DNA from: DASRBN01 sp035294305 | GTDB taxonomy: Bacteria > Chloroflexota > Ktedonobacteria > Ktedonobacterales > Ktedonobacteraceae | Length of the DNA: 64,000 nt | Assembly: GCA_035294305.1 (NCBI GenBank) | Contig: DATGLD010000048.1 | Span: 372,001 to 436,000 of the forward strand | Direction of reading: 5' to 3' | Shown: positions 52,374-60,299 of the stretch, piece by piece | Layout: the number at the start of each line of letters is the position of its first letter | Position numbering within the stretch: position 1 is the first letter of the stretch | The notes under the pieces: model-generated | Database searches by the model: none | What the model saw: the letters and a program-made list of their open reading frames with translations, nothing else | What the model was told of the DNA's origin: nothing | Program-made: the position numbers and the translations under genes

Positions 52374-53573
52374 CTACTCGCCAGTTCTGGGTTGAGGGTG
52401 AGCTCCGGTCGTAGCCATATACGTGTCATAATTTGCGCGTGTCTCGCCCAGGCTATCACCGCCGAATTTTTCCAGCCATGCCTCGACCAGCGCGATGGCC
52501 AGCATTGCCTCGCCGACCACTCCGGCGGCAGGGACAACGCAGACATCACTGCGCTCGTAGCGCCCTTTCTCCACATTCTCTCGCGAGCGTATATCAATCG
52601 TGGGTAGAGGATGAGCGAGCGTTGAAATGGGTTTGACCGCTGCTCGCAGGACAATTGGGGCGCCATTGCTGATGCCACCTTCTATGCCGCCAGCGTTATT
52701 TGAAAGGTGCCGCCAGCCCTGCTCATCGCTCCATTGAACCACGTCATGGACCTGGGATCCCGGTAGCGTAGCAGCTTCAAAGCCCGATCCTATTTCAACA
52801 CCCTTGACGGATGGAATGCTCATTAAGGCTGCGGCCAGTCTTGTGCTGAGCCGGCGATCCCACTGGCTATAACTGCCGAGACCGATAGGCACACCCGTGG
52901 CGATCACCTCGAATACTCCTCCGCACGTCTCTGCCTGGGTTTTACATGCTTGAATATAGCCGATCATCTGGTTTGCCAGTTCGCTATCGCCACAGCGTAC
53001 GGGTGATTGCTCAACCTGCTCCCAGTAGAGGGAGGAGAAGGCATTACCGGTAGCGCTTCTGGAAGCACCTCTGTTACCTACGGGACCGATAGAGAGGACA
53101 TGGCTATGGATCTCCACGCCAAATTGTCTTAAAAAGGTCAGGCAAACGGCGCCAACGGCGACTCTTGCCGCTGTTTCGCGCGCGCTAGAACGTTCGATCA
53201 CATTGCGAATATCTGCATGCCTATATTTTATAGTTCCGGCGAAGTCGGCGTGTCCGGGGCGAACGAGGGTTACAGGCTCAACCGGTTCATCTACGGGAGT
53301 GGCACTCATTTTGACCTGCCAGTTCTGCCAGTCGCGATTCTTGATTTCGAGGGTGATGGGGGAACCGAGTGTGAGGCCATGGCGCACTCCTGAGCGGAAG
53401 ATAACTTTGTCTTTTTCGATTTTCATCCTTCCCCCACGGCCATATCCTCCTTGCCTGCGCTCCAGGTGGATATTGATATCGGCAGTTGAAAGCGGCAAAC
53501 CGGCAGGAACACCTTCGATGATGGCAGTGAGTCCCGGCCCATGCGATTCGCCGGAGGTGAGAAATCTAAACAT
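52374..53573 (-). CDS. aroC: Chorismate synthase
   Basis: 399 residues; makes chorismate from EPSP using reduced FMN. Signatures: FLTSGESHGPGL, GRGGRMKIEKDKVIFRSGVRHG (His), RPGHADFAGTIKY and IERSSARETAARVAVGAVC, plus NNAGGIEGGISNGAPIVLRA. Downstream of aroB, 62 bp apart, likely one operon aroB-aroC-cyclase. Confidence 0.96.
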   Translation of the reverse strand: MFRFLTSGESHGPGLTAIIEGVPAGLPLSTADINIHLERRQGGYGRGGRMKIEKDKVIFRSGVRHGLTLGSPITLEIKNRDWQNWQVKMSATPVDEPVEPVTLVRPGHADFAGTIKYRHADIRNVIERSSARETAARVAVGAVCLTFLRQFGVEIHSHVLSIGPVGNRGASRSATGNAFSSLYWEQVEQSPVRCGDSELANQMIGYIQACKTQAETCGGVFEVIATGVPIGLGSYSQWDRRLSTRLAAALMSIPSVKGVEIGSGFEAATLPGSQVHDVVQWSDEQGWRHLSNNAGGIEGGISNGAPIVLRAAVKPISTLAHPLPTIDIRSRENVEKGRYERSDVCVVPAAGVVGEAMLAIALVEAWLEKFGGDSLGETRANYDTYMATTGAHPQPRTGE

Positions 53574-53635
53574 GAGACATTACCTCTTTTTCCGGAATGG
53601 CAGTAGCAGGAGAAATATCATAGCCATGTTTTTCT

Positions 53636-54925
53636 TTATTGTACCGCCTGAACAGTGTTTATGGCATCACGAACCAGCTCTAATGGAATATCGTCATAAA
53701 TTCCGGCATGTCCTATATGTGTAGGCAGCACCCAGCGCATGCGCCCGGACTGGATCTTCTTGTCGCGCTGCATGGCTATGACAAGAGCCTCGCTGTCCAG
53801 GCCCGGACAATGGATGGGCAAGCCGAACGCTTGCAATAGCCGTCGCTGGCGCAATGCATCTTCAGATGAAAGTAATCCACTTGAGACGGCGATATGAGCG
53901 GCGACCTCCATGCCGATGGAAACGGCCTCGCCGTGCAGCCAGGTACCGTAGTCTGTGAGTGCTTCAAGCGCGTGGCCGAAGGTATGGCCATAATTTAAAA
54001 TCGTGCGCAATCCGCTCTCTCGTTCGTCCGAAGAAACCACGTCCATTTTCAATCGGATGCAGCGGCGAATGATTCCGGTCAGCAGGGCCGTATTTTCACC
54101 AGGAAAAGCCACGGGAGCACGATCATAGAATTGAATGGAATCATGTAGTGATGGGGCCGATAAATCGGCGATGGGTGCGATGAAGTGACCACTACGGCTG
54201 CGCCCTGGGGCCGCTTCACCAGCCTTATGCTGGATCATTGTGGAGTCCATTGTCCGGTCTGGAGCGGGATCATCTTTGTGAACATAGAGAGAAGATGCAT
54301 GCGTTTCGAGCAGCCCAAATAAATCGGCATCGAGGATCATGCCGTACTTGACGATTTCGGCCCACCCTTCGCGGTAGACGCGGTCGGGAAGGGTACGGAG
54401 ACATGATGGGTCTACGACGATAAGCCTGGGCTGGTAGATGGCGCCGATGAGATTCTTGCCTTTTGGATGATTAACGCCGGTTTTGCCACCGATGGCCGAG
54501 TCAACCTGCGCGAGCAGGGTGGTGGGAAGCTGGATGAGCGGGATGCCACGATGATAGCTTGCTGCGGCAAAGCCGGTCAGATCGCCGACAACTCCGCCTC
54601 CCAGGGCCACGAGTGGCTCCTGGCGTTCTGCCTTATTTTCTACAAGCCAGTCTAGAATTTGTTGCCAGTAAAGCAGTGACTTGCTCGATTCACCTGCCGG
54701 AATGGTCAGCAGGCTGGGAGCAAAACCGGCCTGTTGCAGGATATTTAGGATTGGCCCGGCATAGAGTGCTCCAACCTGCGCATCGGTGACGATGAATAGC
54801 CGGTGAGGCAATGCACAGGCATGCAGTAGCTCCGGCAGGCGTTGCAGTGCGCCCCATTCAACGATTGCTTGAGAAGAGGTGGCGCCGGATTTAAGAATAA
54901 GCGCCCGACCGGCGTCAACTTCCAC
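53636..54925 (-). CDS. aroB: 3-dehydroquinate synthase with an extra internal segment
   Basis: 429 residues versus about 360 for the family. NAD site EPLVALGGGVVGDLTGFAAA, RGIPLIQLPTTLLAQVDSAI, and metal ligands in LNYGHTFGHALEAL and WLHGEAVSIGMEV are intact. The excess ~60 residues (about 205-265) sit in the helical domain between LFGLLETHASSLYV and NTALLTGIIRRCIRLKMDVV. Part of this insert is encoded by a family-A repeat, read in frame. Probably still active because all catalytic motifs remain, but untested. Confidence 0.93.
   Translation of the reverse strand: MEVDAGRALILKSGATSSQAIVEWGALQRLPELLHACALPHRLFIVTDAQVGALYAGPILNILQQAGFAPSLLTIPAGESSKSLLYWQQILDWLVENKAERQEPLVALGGGVVGDLTGFAAASYHRGIPLIQLPTTLLAQVDSAIGGKTGVNHPKGKNLIGAIYQPRLIVVDPSCLRTLPDRVYREGWAEIVKYGMILDADLFGLLETHASSLYVHKDDPAPDRTMDSTMIQHKAGEAAPGRSRSGHFIAPIADLSAPSLHDSIQFYDRAPVAFPGENTALLTGIIRRCIRLKMDVVSSDERESGLRTILNYGHTFGHALEALTDYGTWLHGEAVSIGMEVAAHIAVSSGLLSSEDALRQRRLLQAFGLPIHCPGLDSEALVIAMQRDKKIQSGRMRWVLPTHIGHAGIYDDIPLELVRDAINTVQAVQ
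54149..54226 (+). repeat. Family-A repeat lying in frame inside aroB
   Basis: GGGGCCGATAAATCGGCGATGGG, TGCGATGAAGTGACCACTACGG, then GGGGCCGCTTCACCAGCC. Closely similar to the intergenic copy at 10301. Translated on the minus strand as part of the AroB insert (AGEAAPGRSRSGHFIAPIAD). Confidence 0.65.
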
Positions 54926-54986
54926 GTTGGTTTCCTACCTATTTCGTTCACAAGAATTTCGAGATCAGTTTTGTGATCTTGTGGTG

Positions 54987-55015
54987 AGTTTAGAGGAATG
55001 GGGTGAGGATGTCAA
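54987..55015 (-). promoter_or_regulatory. aroB promoter
   Basis: On the minus strand TTGACA (55015-55010), a 17-bp spacer, TAAACT (54992-54987). Start near 54980, leaving a ~55-nt leader with an AGATCA/TGATCT stem (54962-54979). Its -35 box is only 20 bp from that of the divergent tyrA promoter. Confidence 0.7.
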
Positions 55016-55035
55016 GGTAGTCTGCGAAAAAACCC

Positions 55036-55065
55036 TTGACAACAAGCATCAGTTACAGGTACAAT
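55036..55065 (+). promoter_or_regulatory. tyrA-aroF promoter
   Basis: TTGACA (55036-55041), an 18-bp spacer, TACAAT (55060-55065). The predicted start of transcription, 6-8 nt after the -10, is 55071-55074, at or within 3 nt of the leader peptide ATG. Confidence 0.75.
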
Positions 55066-55073
55066 TTGCCATC

Positions 55074-55145
55074 ATGAATACTGACTTGCGAACCCAACTG
55101 AAACAGACATACGCATATTGGTTTTATTTTAGCCCTCCGGCTTGA
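55074..55145 (+). CDS. Aromatic-rich leader peptide of the tyrA-aroF operon
   Basis: 23 codons, MNTDLRTQLKQ followed by TYAYWFYFSPPA, then TGA at 55143. Six of seven consecutive residues are aromatic (Tyr, Ala, Tyr, Trp, Phe, Tyr, Phe), matching the products of the pathway controlled. There is no Shine-Dalgarno site, and the ATG nearly coincides with the predicted transcription start, so initiation may be leaderless. Stalling at the Tyr/Trp/Phe codons would decide between the hairpins downstream. Confidence 0.8.
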   Translation: MNTDLRTQLKQTYAYWFYFSPPA

Positions 55146-55236
55146 CGAAGGGCCTTTTGGGTTGCGCAAAAAACCAACTCCAGAGGCCTGAAGACAGGCC
55201 GGAGGGAAGCAGAGGAATTGAACCTCTGCTTTTTTA
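55118..55236 (+). promoter_or_regulatory. Transcription attenuator of tyrA-aroF
   Basis: Competing segments: TTGGTTTT (55118-55125, over the Trp-Phe codons) can pair with AAAACCAA (55170-55177); CCCTCCGGC (55133-55141) with GCCGGAGGG (55198-55206); the terminator is AGCAGAGG (55208-55215) with CCTCTGCT (55223-55230), then T6. A second copy of the terminator's left arm, CAGAGG (55181-55186), can pair with CCTCTG and so acts as an antiterminator. The layout fits classic ribosome-mediated attenuation. Confidence 0.8.
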
Positions 55237-55269
55237 TTTGTTCGCAATTTGCGTTTGAAAGGTATTCGC

Positions 55270-56130
55270 ATGAAGAGAATAGCGATATTGGGATTGGGCC
55301 TGGTCGGTGGTTCGCTTGCACTCGCGATACGGCGGGCGAATCTGGCAGAGCAAATCACAGGGTATGATGCGTATTACGATGCTATTCGCCGCGCAATGGA
55401 GCGCGGAGCAATTACACATTGCGCTGCCACGGCTGAGGAGGCTGTCAGACAGGTGGATGTGGTGATAGTGGCGACACCAATCGGGGCAATACCAGCGCTA
55501 TTCCAGTGTATCGCACCGGCGCTGAAACCGGGTACGCTAGTGACCGACACAGCCAGTACGAAGGCGCAAGTCATCGAATGGGCCCGGCGATTGTTGCCAG
55601 AGCATGCAGTATTCGTGGGCGGTCATCCAATGGCGGGTCGCGAGCGTTCGGGGATTGAAGCAGCTGACGCGGGGCTAGTGGAGGGCTGTATGTACTGTTT
55701 GACACCTGCGCATGATACTCCCCAGGATGCTGTGGAACAGCTGAGCGGATTGGTAAGGGGGCTGGCAGCGCAGCCATTCGTGCTGGATGGGTGGGAACAT
55801 GATCGCCTGGTGGCAGGCATCAGCCATCTTCCATTTGTAGTTTCAGCAGCGTTGGTGCGGATGCTGGGTCAGGATGAGGAATGGGCGCGAATGTCGCAAC
55901 TGGCGGCGAGCGGCTACCGGGACATGTCGCGGCTGGCGGCCGGAAGCCCGGTAATGTACCAGGACATTTGCTTGACAAATAAGCAGGCGATTATTGACCG
56001 GATTGATGCGCTGGTGACAGAACTGGCGAGCCTGCGGTTGCTTATCGCGGCCGGTGATGACGCCCTCGAGGGCTATTTCGCCCGGTCGAAAGACATACGA
56101 GATGGACTTTTAGAAAGGAAGACAACATGA
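55270..56130 (+). CDS. tyrA: Prephenate dehydrogenase
   Basis: 286 residues; NAD(P)-dependent oxidative decarboxylation of prephenate toward tyrosine. IAILGLGLVGGSLALAIRRA, VIVATPIGAIPALF, DTASTKAQVIEWA, FVGGHPMAGRERSGIEAA, and HLPFVVSAALVRML are diagnostic. No ACT domain. ATG 55270 with GAAAGG 8 nt upstream. It ends in a 4-bp overlap with aroF. Confidence 0.95.
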   Translation: MKRIAILGLGLVGGSLALAIRRANLAEQITGYDAYYDAIRRAMERGAITHCAATAEEAVRQVDVVIVATPIGAIPALFQCIAPALKPGTLVTDTASTKAQVIEWARRLLPEHAVFVGGHPMAGRERSGIEAADAGLVEGCMYCLTPAHDTPQDAVEQLSGLVRGLAAQPFVLDGWEHDRLVAGISHLPFVVSAALVRMLGQDEEWARMSQLAASGYRDMSRLAAGSPVMYQDICLTNKQAIIDRIDALVTELASLRLLIAAGDDALEGYFARSKDIRDGLLERKTT

Positions 56131-57188
56131 TTATTACGATTCGGGACCAGGTGAGTAGCGAGGAACGTAGCCAGCTGGCTGCGCTGCTGTACCAGATCAC
56201 TGGCAATGCGAGACCTACTCACTCAACGATTATCGAAGCACGTGAAGTGATCGTGCTGGATGATGGCCAACTGGACACAGAGGCGTGTACAGCCATTCGC
56301 AATCATAGCGCGGTGGAGAGGATTGTGCAGGTACGCACACCCTATCAACTGGTAAGCGCGGCTTTTAAGGCTGAGAAGAGCATCATTCAGGTAGGAGATG
56401 CAAGCAGGGGTCTACCAGTTAGTATCGGCGGCGATACCCAACCGGTGGTGATTGCCGGGCCATGTGCCGTTGAGAGTAGAGAACAGTTACTCGAGACGGC
56501 TCAGGCAGTCAAGGCGGCGGGCGCGCAGATCTTACGCGGAGGAGCCTTCAAGCCGCGCACATCTCCCTACCAGTTTCAAGGACTGGGACTGGAGGGGCTG
56601 CAACTGCTGGCAGAGGCACGCGAACTGACAGGGCTGCCGGTGATTACCGAAGTGATGGAGCCGGAGATGGTTGAACCGGTTGCTGAATATGCTGATATCT
56701 TGCAGATCGGCAGCCGCAACATGCAAAATTTCCCTCTGTTGTTCGCAGCAGGGCGCGATAGCCGGAGGCGTCCGGTAATGCTCAAACGGGGATTCGCGGC
56801 GACGATTGATGAATGGCTGCTGGCCGCTGAATACATCGTGGCAGCGGGCAATCCGAATGTGATCCTGTGCGAACGCGGCATACGCAGCTTTGACACGCAT
56901 ACCCGCAATCTACTCGACCTGGCCTGCATACCGCTCTTACGGACATTGACGCATCTGCCGGTGATTGTGGATCCCAGCCATGGCACCGGGCGGCGCGAAC
57001 TGGTGCCAACGATGTCGCGCGCAGGGATCGCGGCGGGCGCGGATGGGCTGATCCTGGAAGTGCATCGCGATCCAAACAGCGCGCTGTGCGATGGGCGTCA
57101 ATCGATTACGCCGGAGCAATTGCAAGCGGTTGTCCATGAAACACACATCATCAATCAGTTATTGGGAAGGAAGATGCTGGTTGCTTGA
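56127..57188 (+). CDS. aroF: 3-deoxy-7-phosphoheptulonate synthase, type I-beta with N-terminal regulatory domain
   Basis: 353 residues. First step of the shikimate pathway (PEP + erythrose-4-P). N-terminal ferredoxin-like domain (MIITIRDQVSSEERSQLAAL to ~80), known in Thermotoga-type enzymes for Tyr/Phe feedback. The barrel has IAGPCAVESREQLL, GGAFKPRTSPYQFQGLG, LQIGSRNMQNFPLL, LKRGFAATIDEWL, CERGIRSF and VIVDPSHGTGRRELV. Translationally coupled to tyrA, so the attenuator governs both pathway entry and the tyrosine branch. Confidence 0.95.
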   Translation: MIITIRDQVSSEERSQLAALLYQITGNARPTHSTIIEAREVIVLDDGQLDTEACTAIRNHSAVERIVQVRTPYQLVSAAFKAEKSIIQVGDASRGLPVSIGGDTQPVVIAGPCAVESREQLLETAQAVKAAGAQILRGGAFKPRTSPYQFQGLGLEGLQLLAEARELTGLPVITEVMEPEMVEPVAEYADILQIGSRNMQNFPLLFAAGRDSRRRPVMLKRGFAATIDEWLLAAEYIVAAGNPNVILCERGIRSFDTHTRNLLDLACIPLLRTLTHLPVIVDPSHGTGRRELVPTMSRAGIAAGADGLILEVHRDPNSALCDGRQSITPEQLQAVVHETHIINQLLGRKMLVA

Positions 57189-57199
57189 TGTATTTACAC

Positions 57200-57329
57200 T
57201 TGACCTTTTCAGATTTGATAGTACACTTGTCTTGTACGAATGTGGTAGGAGCACGACCTTCTCCCGATCTCCCTTTTGGGATTGAAATCAGGACACGAGC
57301 AATCGTGACCCCCATGGCATGGCACGATT
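57200..57329 (+). promoter_or_regulatory. aroH promoter and ~185-nt leader
   Basis: TTGACC (57200-57205), 16 bp, TACACT (57222-57227). The leader then holds hairpin candidates, including AATCGTG (57301-57307) with CACGATT (57323-57329). I find no T-box motif, leader peptide rich in aromatic codons or terminator T-run here. Confidence 0.45.
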
Positions 57330-57415
57330 TACCAGCTTGCTGAGAAGAGCCGCGATTGAAATTACACGAGAGAAGGTTTTCAGCCCTTGCTTCAAGCTAT
57401 TGCTAAGGAGATGTG

Positions 57416-57793
57416 ATGTATTGCAGGGGTATCCGGGGAGCTACGACGGTCGAACGGAACGAGCGAGAAGAGATTTTGCAGGCGACAACGGAGCTTTTAC
57501 AGCTGATGGTACGCCAGAATGACTTGCGGGAGGAAGATATTGCGAGCGCTATTTTTACAGTAACCGGTGACCTGGATGCGGAATTTCCGGCGGCGGCGGC
57601 ACGAGAACTGGGGTGGGAAGAGGTAGCGCTGATGTGCATGCGCGAAATTCCGGTACCTGGTAGCCTGAAAAAATGCATTCGTGTGCTGCTGCACATCAAT
57701 ACGACACGCGGCGCGTCAGAAATGCAGCATGTCTATCTACGCGACGCGGTTTCGCTGCGACCGGGGCTGGCCGCGAAAATGGGAAACATTTGA
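57416..57793 (+). CDS. aroH: Chorismate mutase, AroH class
   Basis: 125 residues, trimeric AroH-type monofunctional chorismate mutase producing prephenate for TyrA and PheA. CRGIRGATTVERNEREEILQ at the N-terminus (active-site Arg), VTGDLDAEFPAAAARELGW, MCMREIPVPGSLKKCIRVLLH and a C-terminal HVYLRDAVSLRPGL. ATG 57416 has AAGGAG 5 nt upstream. Converges on pheA with an 11-bp gap. Confidence 0.95.
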   Translation: MYCRGIRGATTVERNEREEILQATTELLQLMVRQNDLREEDIASAIFTVTGDLDAEFPAAAARELGWEEVALMCMREIPVPGSLKKCIRVLLHINTTRGASEMQHVYLRDAVSLRPGLAAKMGNI

Positions 57794-57804
57794 TGAAGTA
57801 TCCG

Positions 57805-58674
57805 TTATGTACTTTTTTGAAACGATCCCAATACTTTGCAGAACGTGGTGTATGCGGCTAAATCGGCCAATGCTGCCGATACGCGCGGGTCGTCGCGATG
57901 CCCTTCAAGATCGAGATAGAAGACGTATTCCCAGATGCGGTGACGTGAGGGGCGCGATTCCAACTTGAGCAGGTTTATCTGCTTTTCCGCCAGGACACTA
58001 AGGCACTTATAGAGAGAGCCGGGTTGATGCACGGTAGCCATCACCAGCATGGTTTTCGCCTCGCCCTCACGACGATAGGCCGGTTCTCGCCCCAGGGCAA
58101 TAAAACGAGTATAGTTATCTTTAATGGTCTGGATATTGCGGGCCAGGGTCTCCAATTCGTACAATTCCGCCGCGCCTGCTCCGGCGATGGCCGCCACCCC
58201 CACCAGATTCTCCTGTCGCACCATTTTGGCGCTGCCGGCGGTATCATAGGTCGCGACAATCTCCACGTCGAGTGTGCGCAAAAAAACATCACACTGTGCC
58301 AGCGCCTGCGGATGCGAGATGACACGCCGGATATCACTCAACCGCTGGCCCGGTAAGCACAGCAGGCAATGATTGACGGGATGGCTGATTTCACCAGTGA
58401 CGAAAAGGTCATATTGGCGGAGCAGGTCGTAGACTTCATTAATACTTCCAGCCTGGGAATTTTCTACCGGTACCAGCCCGACCTCAACCTCGCGTGTAGC
58501 AACCGCGCGGAACACATCAGCGAAGCTGCGGCAAGGAACGGGTTGGGCCTCTTTGCCAAAATATGCCTGTACTGCTTCATCGCCGAACGCTCCACGTTCG
58601 CCCTGGAATGCCGCACTGATGCCGCCCTGAGTAGCTGGAAGCTGTTCGGTTGGCGCGTCGATCTGATTCGTCAT
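57805..58674 (-). CDS. pheA: Prephenate dehydratase
   Basis: 289 residues; makes phenylpyruvate for phenylalanine. ISAAFQGERGAFGDEAVQAYF, VGLVPVENSQAGSINEVYDLL, VISHPQALAQCDVFL and DNYTRFIALGREP (catalytic Thr-Arg-Phe) mark the PDT domain; the C-terminal ACT domain has LLKLESRPSRHRIWEYVFYLD, the phenylalanine-binding ESRP site, implying feedback inhibition. No mutase domain, consistent with the separate aroH. Confidence 0.96.
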   Translation of the reverse strand: MTNQIDAPTEQLPATQGGISAAFQGERGAFGDEAVQAYFGKEAQPVPCRSFADVFRAVATREVEVGLVPVENSQAGSINEVYDLLRQYDLFVTGEISHPVNHCLLCLPGQRLSDIRRVISHPQALAQCDVFLRTLDVEIVATYDTAGSAKMVRQENLVGVAAIAGAGAAELYELETLARNIQTIKDNYTRFIALGREPAYRREGEAKTMLVMATVHQPGSLYKCLSVLAEKQINLLKLESRPSRHRIWEYVFYLDLEGHRDDPRVSAALADLAAYTTFCKVLGSFQKST

Positions 58675-58758
58675 GGTATGAACTTACCTCGTGTCCTGTA
58701 GTTTGAGCCATTGTGCCAACTTGTGAAGAGATTGTCAAGAAGGATAGGAAGTAACCTA

Positions 58759-58851
58759 TTGACAAATGGAAAATTTTCGGTAATACTAGACATATGTTCC
58801 AAAAATTTTTCAGAAAATTTTATCGTGAGGAGCTTGATATTTTCAGAAAAT
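58759..58851 (+). promoter_or_regulatory. Promoter and palindromic operator candidates of the LacI-family gene
   Basis: TTGACA (58759-58764), ~17 bp, TAATACT. The spacer contains the palindrome GAAAATTTTC. Downstream, TTTTCAGAAAA (58807-58817) and ATTTTCAGAAAAT (58839-58851) are near-identical odd palindromes 33 bp apart, about three helical turns; the second overlaps the start codon. These suit autoregulation by the encoded regulator. Confidence 0.5.
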
Positions 58852-59875
58852 GAAACAGGAAACGTCTAAGCGCAAAACTATTGCAGAGATTGCCGCAAAA
58901 GCGGGGGTTTCTATTCCCACCGTCTCACGTGTGTTGAACAATCGACCGGATGTGGCCCCGGGCACGCGGGAGCGCGTGGAGCAGGTGATCAAAGAAAGTG
59001 GTTTTATACGCAGCCGGGTAAGAAATGCCTTGAAAGAGAGCAGCGGCATTATCGATATGCTGGTGCCGGACCTGGCGACACTTTATTCGGTGGAAATTGT
59101 GCGCGGCGTTGAAGAGGTGCTGGAGCGGACAGAGTTACGGTTGGCGCTGTCGCTGACCCATGATTCCGCGCAATTCGAGCAGCGATGGCTTGCCAAAGTA
59201 ATTGACGGTGCGACCGACGGAGCAATCCTGGTCCTGGCGCACGGCCAGTCAAATCGCCTGGACATGTTGCTGCGCAACAAAATTCCGTTTGTGGTGGTAG
59301 ACCATCGTGGGGAACTGGGGGCCGATGTTCCATCTGTAGGGGCGACCAACTGGCTTGGGGGGCGCATGGCAACGGAATACCTGCTTTCGCTTGGGCACCG
59401 GCGCATCGCCATTATCAGCGGCGATTCAACATTGCGATGCAGCCGGGATCGCATTGCGGGCTACCGGGCGGCGCTGGAAGATGCCGGGGTACCTATTGAT
59501 CCAGAATTGATACGTCCAGGGGCATTTATACAGCAGACGGGATACGAGCAGACCTGTGCTTTGCTGGACCTGCCGGAGCCATCTACAGCGATATTCGCCG
59601 GAAGTGACACGCAGGCGATGGGCGTTTACAGCGCATTACGCGCTCGCGGTCTCAGTGTCCCCGATTCAATGAGCGTTGTCGGCTTCGATGATGTGCCTAT
59701 CGCATCAATCGTTACGCCAACACTTACGACGGTGCGACAACCGTTGGTCGAGATGGGCAGGATAGCCACGACGATGCTGTTACGTCAGATCGCCGAAGAG
59801 CCTCTGGATAGCAAGCGCGTCGAGCTGACGACGACGCTGGTCGTGCGCGAATCGTGCGCACCGTTGCGCGGCTAG
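58850..59875 (+). CDS. LacI-family transcriptional regulator
   Basis: 341 residues. HTH TIAEIAAKAGVSIPTVSRVL with hinge, then a periplasmic-binding-protein-like sensor domain: SGIIDMLVPDLATLYSVEIV, PFVVVDHRG, LGHRRIAIISGD, TAIFAGSDTQAMGVYSALRA, and SVVGFDDVPIASIVTPTLTTV. Ligand probably a sugar. It likely controls the downstream permease (now truncated) and GH3 gene. No well-placed ribosome-binding site before ATG 58850. Confidence 0.93.
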   Translation: MKQETSKRKTIAEIAAKAGVSIPTVSRVLNNRPDVAPGTRERVEQVIKESGFIRSRVRNALKESSGIIDMLVPDLATLYSVEIVRGVEEVLERTELRLALSLTHDSAQFEQRWLAKVIDGATDGAILVLAHGQSNRLDMLLRNKIPFVVVDHRGELGADVPSVGATNWLGGRMATEYLLSLGHRRIAIISGDSTLRCSRDRIAGYRAALEDAGVPIDPELIRPGAFIQQTGYEQTCALLDLPEPSTAIFAGSDTQAMGVYSALRARGLSVPDSMSVVGFDDVPIASIVTPTLTTVRQPLVEMGRIATTMLLRQIAEEPLDSKRVELTTTLVVRESCAPLRG

Positions 59876-59946
59876 CTCATGTAGTTTCTATTCTGTCGAG
59901 CAGTCGTACGGGCCGCTATTGAAAGAAAGGAGGCAGGAGAGCATTA

Positions 59947-60285
59947 CTGATTAAAGAACTATACGAGTCGATGATCCTGGATGGGGCCAGTGATTTTAGA
60001 ATTTTACGCGGCCTGGTCCTTCCGCTGTCGCGTCCGGCGTTGATCACGGTCATCATTTATGAGACCATCCAGATCTGGAACGGTTTCCTGTTCCCGCTCG
60101 TGTTGACGCAAAGCCCGGATGTGCGAGTGCTACCACTCGCGCTCTGGAATTTCCAGGGGCAATTCACCACCGACGTACCGGCAATCCTGGCAGCTGTTTT
60201 CCTTTCCGCTTTACCCATCATTCTGCTGTATATTTTCGGTAGGCGTCAGTTACTCAGCGGCCTGATCGCTGGCTTTAGTAAATAA
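59947..60285 (+). pseudogene. Carbohydrate ABC transporter permease (MalG/AraQ type), C-terminal remnant
   Basis: About 112 residues beginning in the middle of the conserved cytoplasmic EAA loop (KELYESMILDGASDFRILRG), then LVLPLSRPALITVIIYETIQ and two further membrane helices to the normal C-terminus GRRQLLSGLIAGFSK. The first ~170 residues, the partner permease and the binding protein are absent. A deletion between the regulator and this gene is the simplest explanation. Confidence 0.8.
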
Positions 60286-60299
60286 CGAGGAGTTCAAAT

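Noticed and set aside
57200..57415. T-box or second aromatic attenuator before aroH
   Set aside because: No T-box consensus, no short aromatic frame and no terminator with a T-run could be found; kept only as a promoter plus unknown leader.
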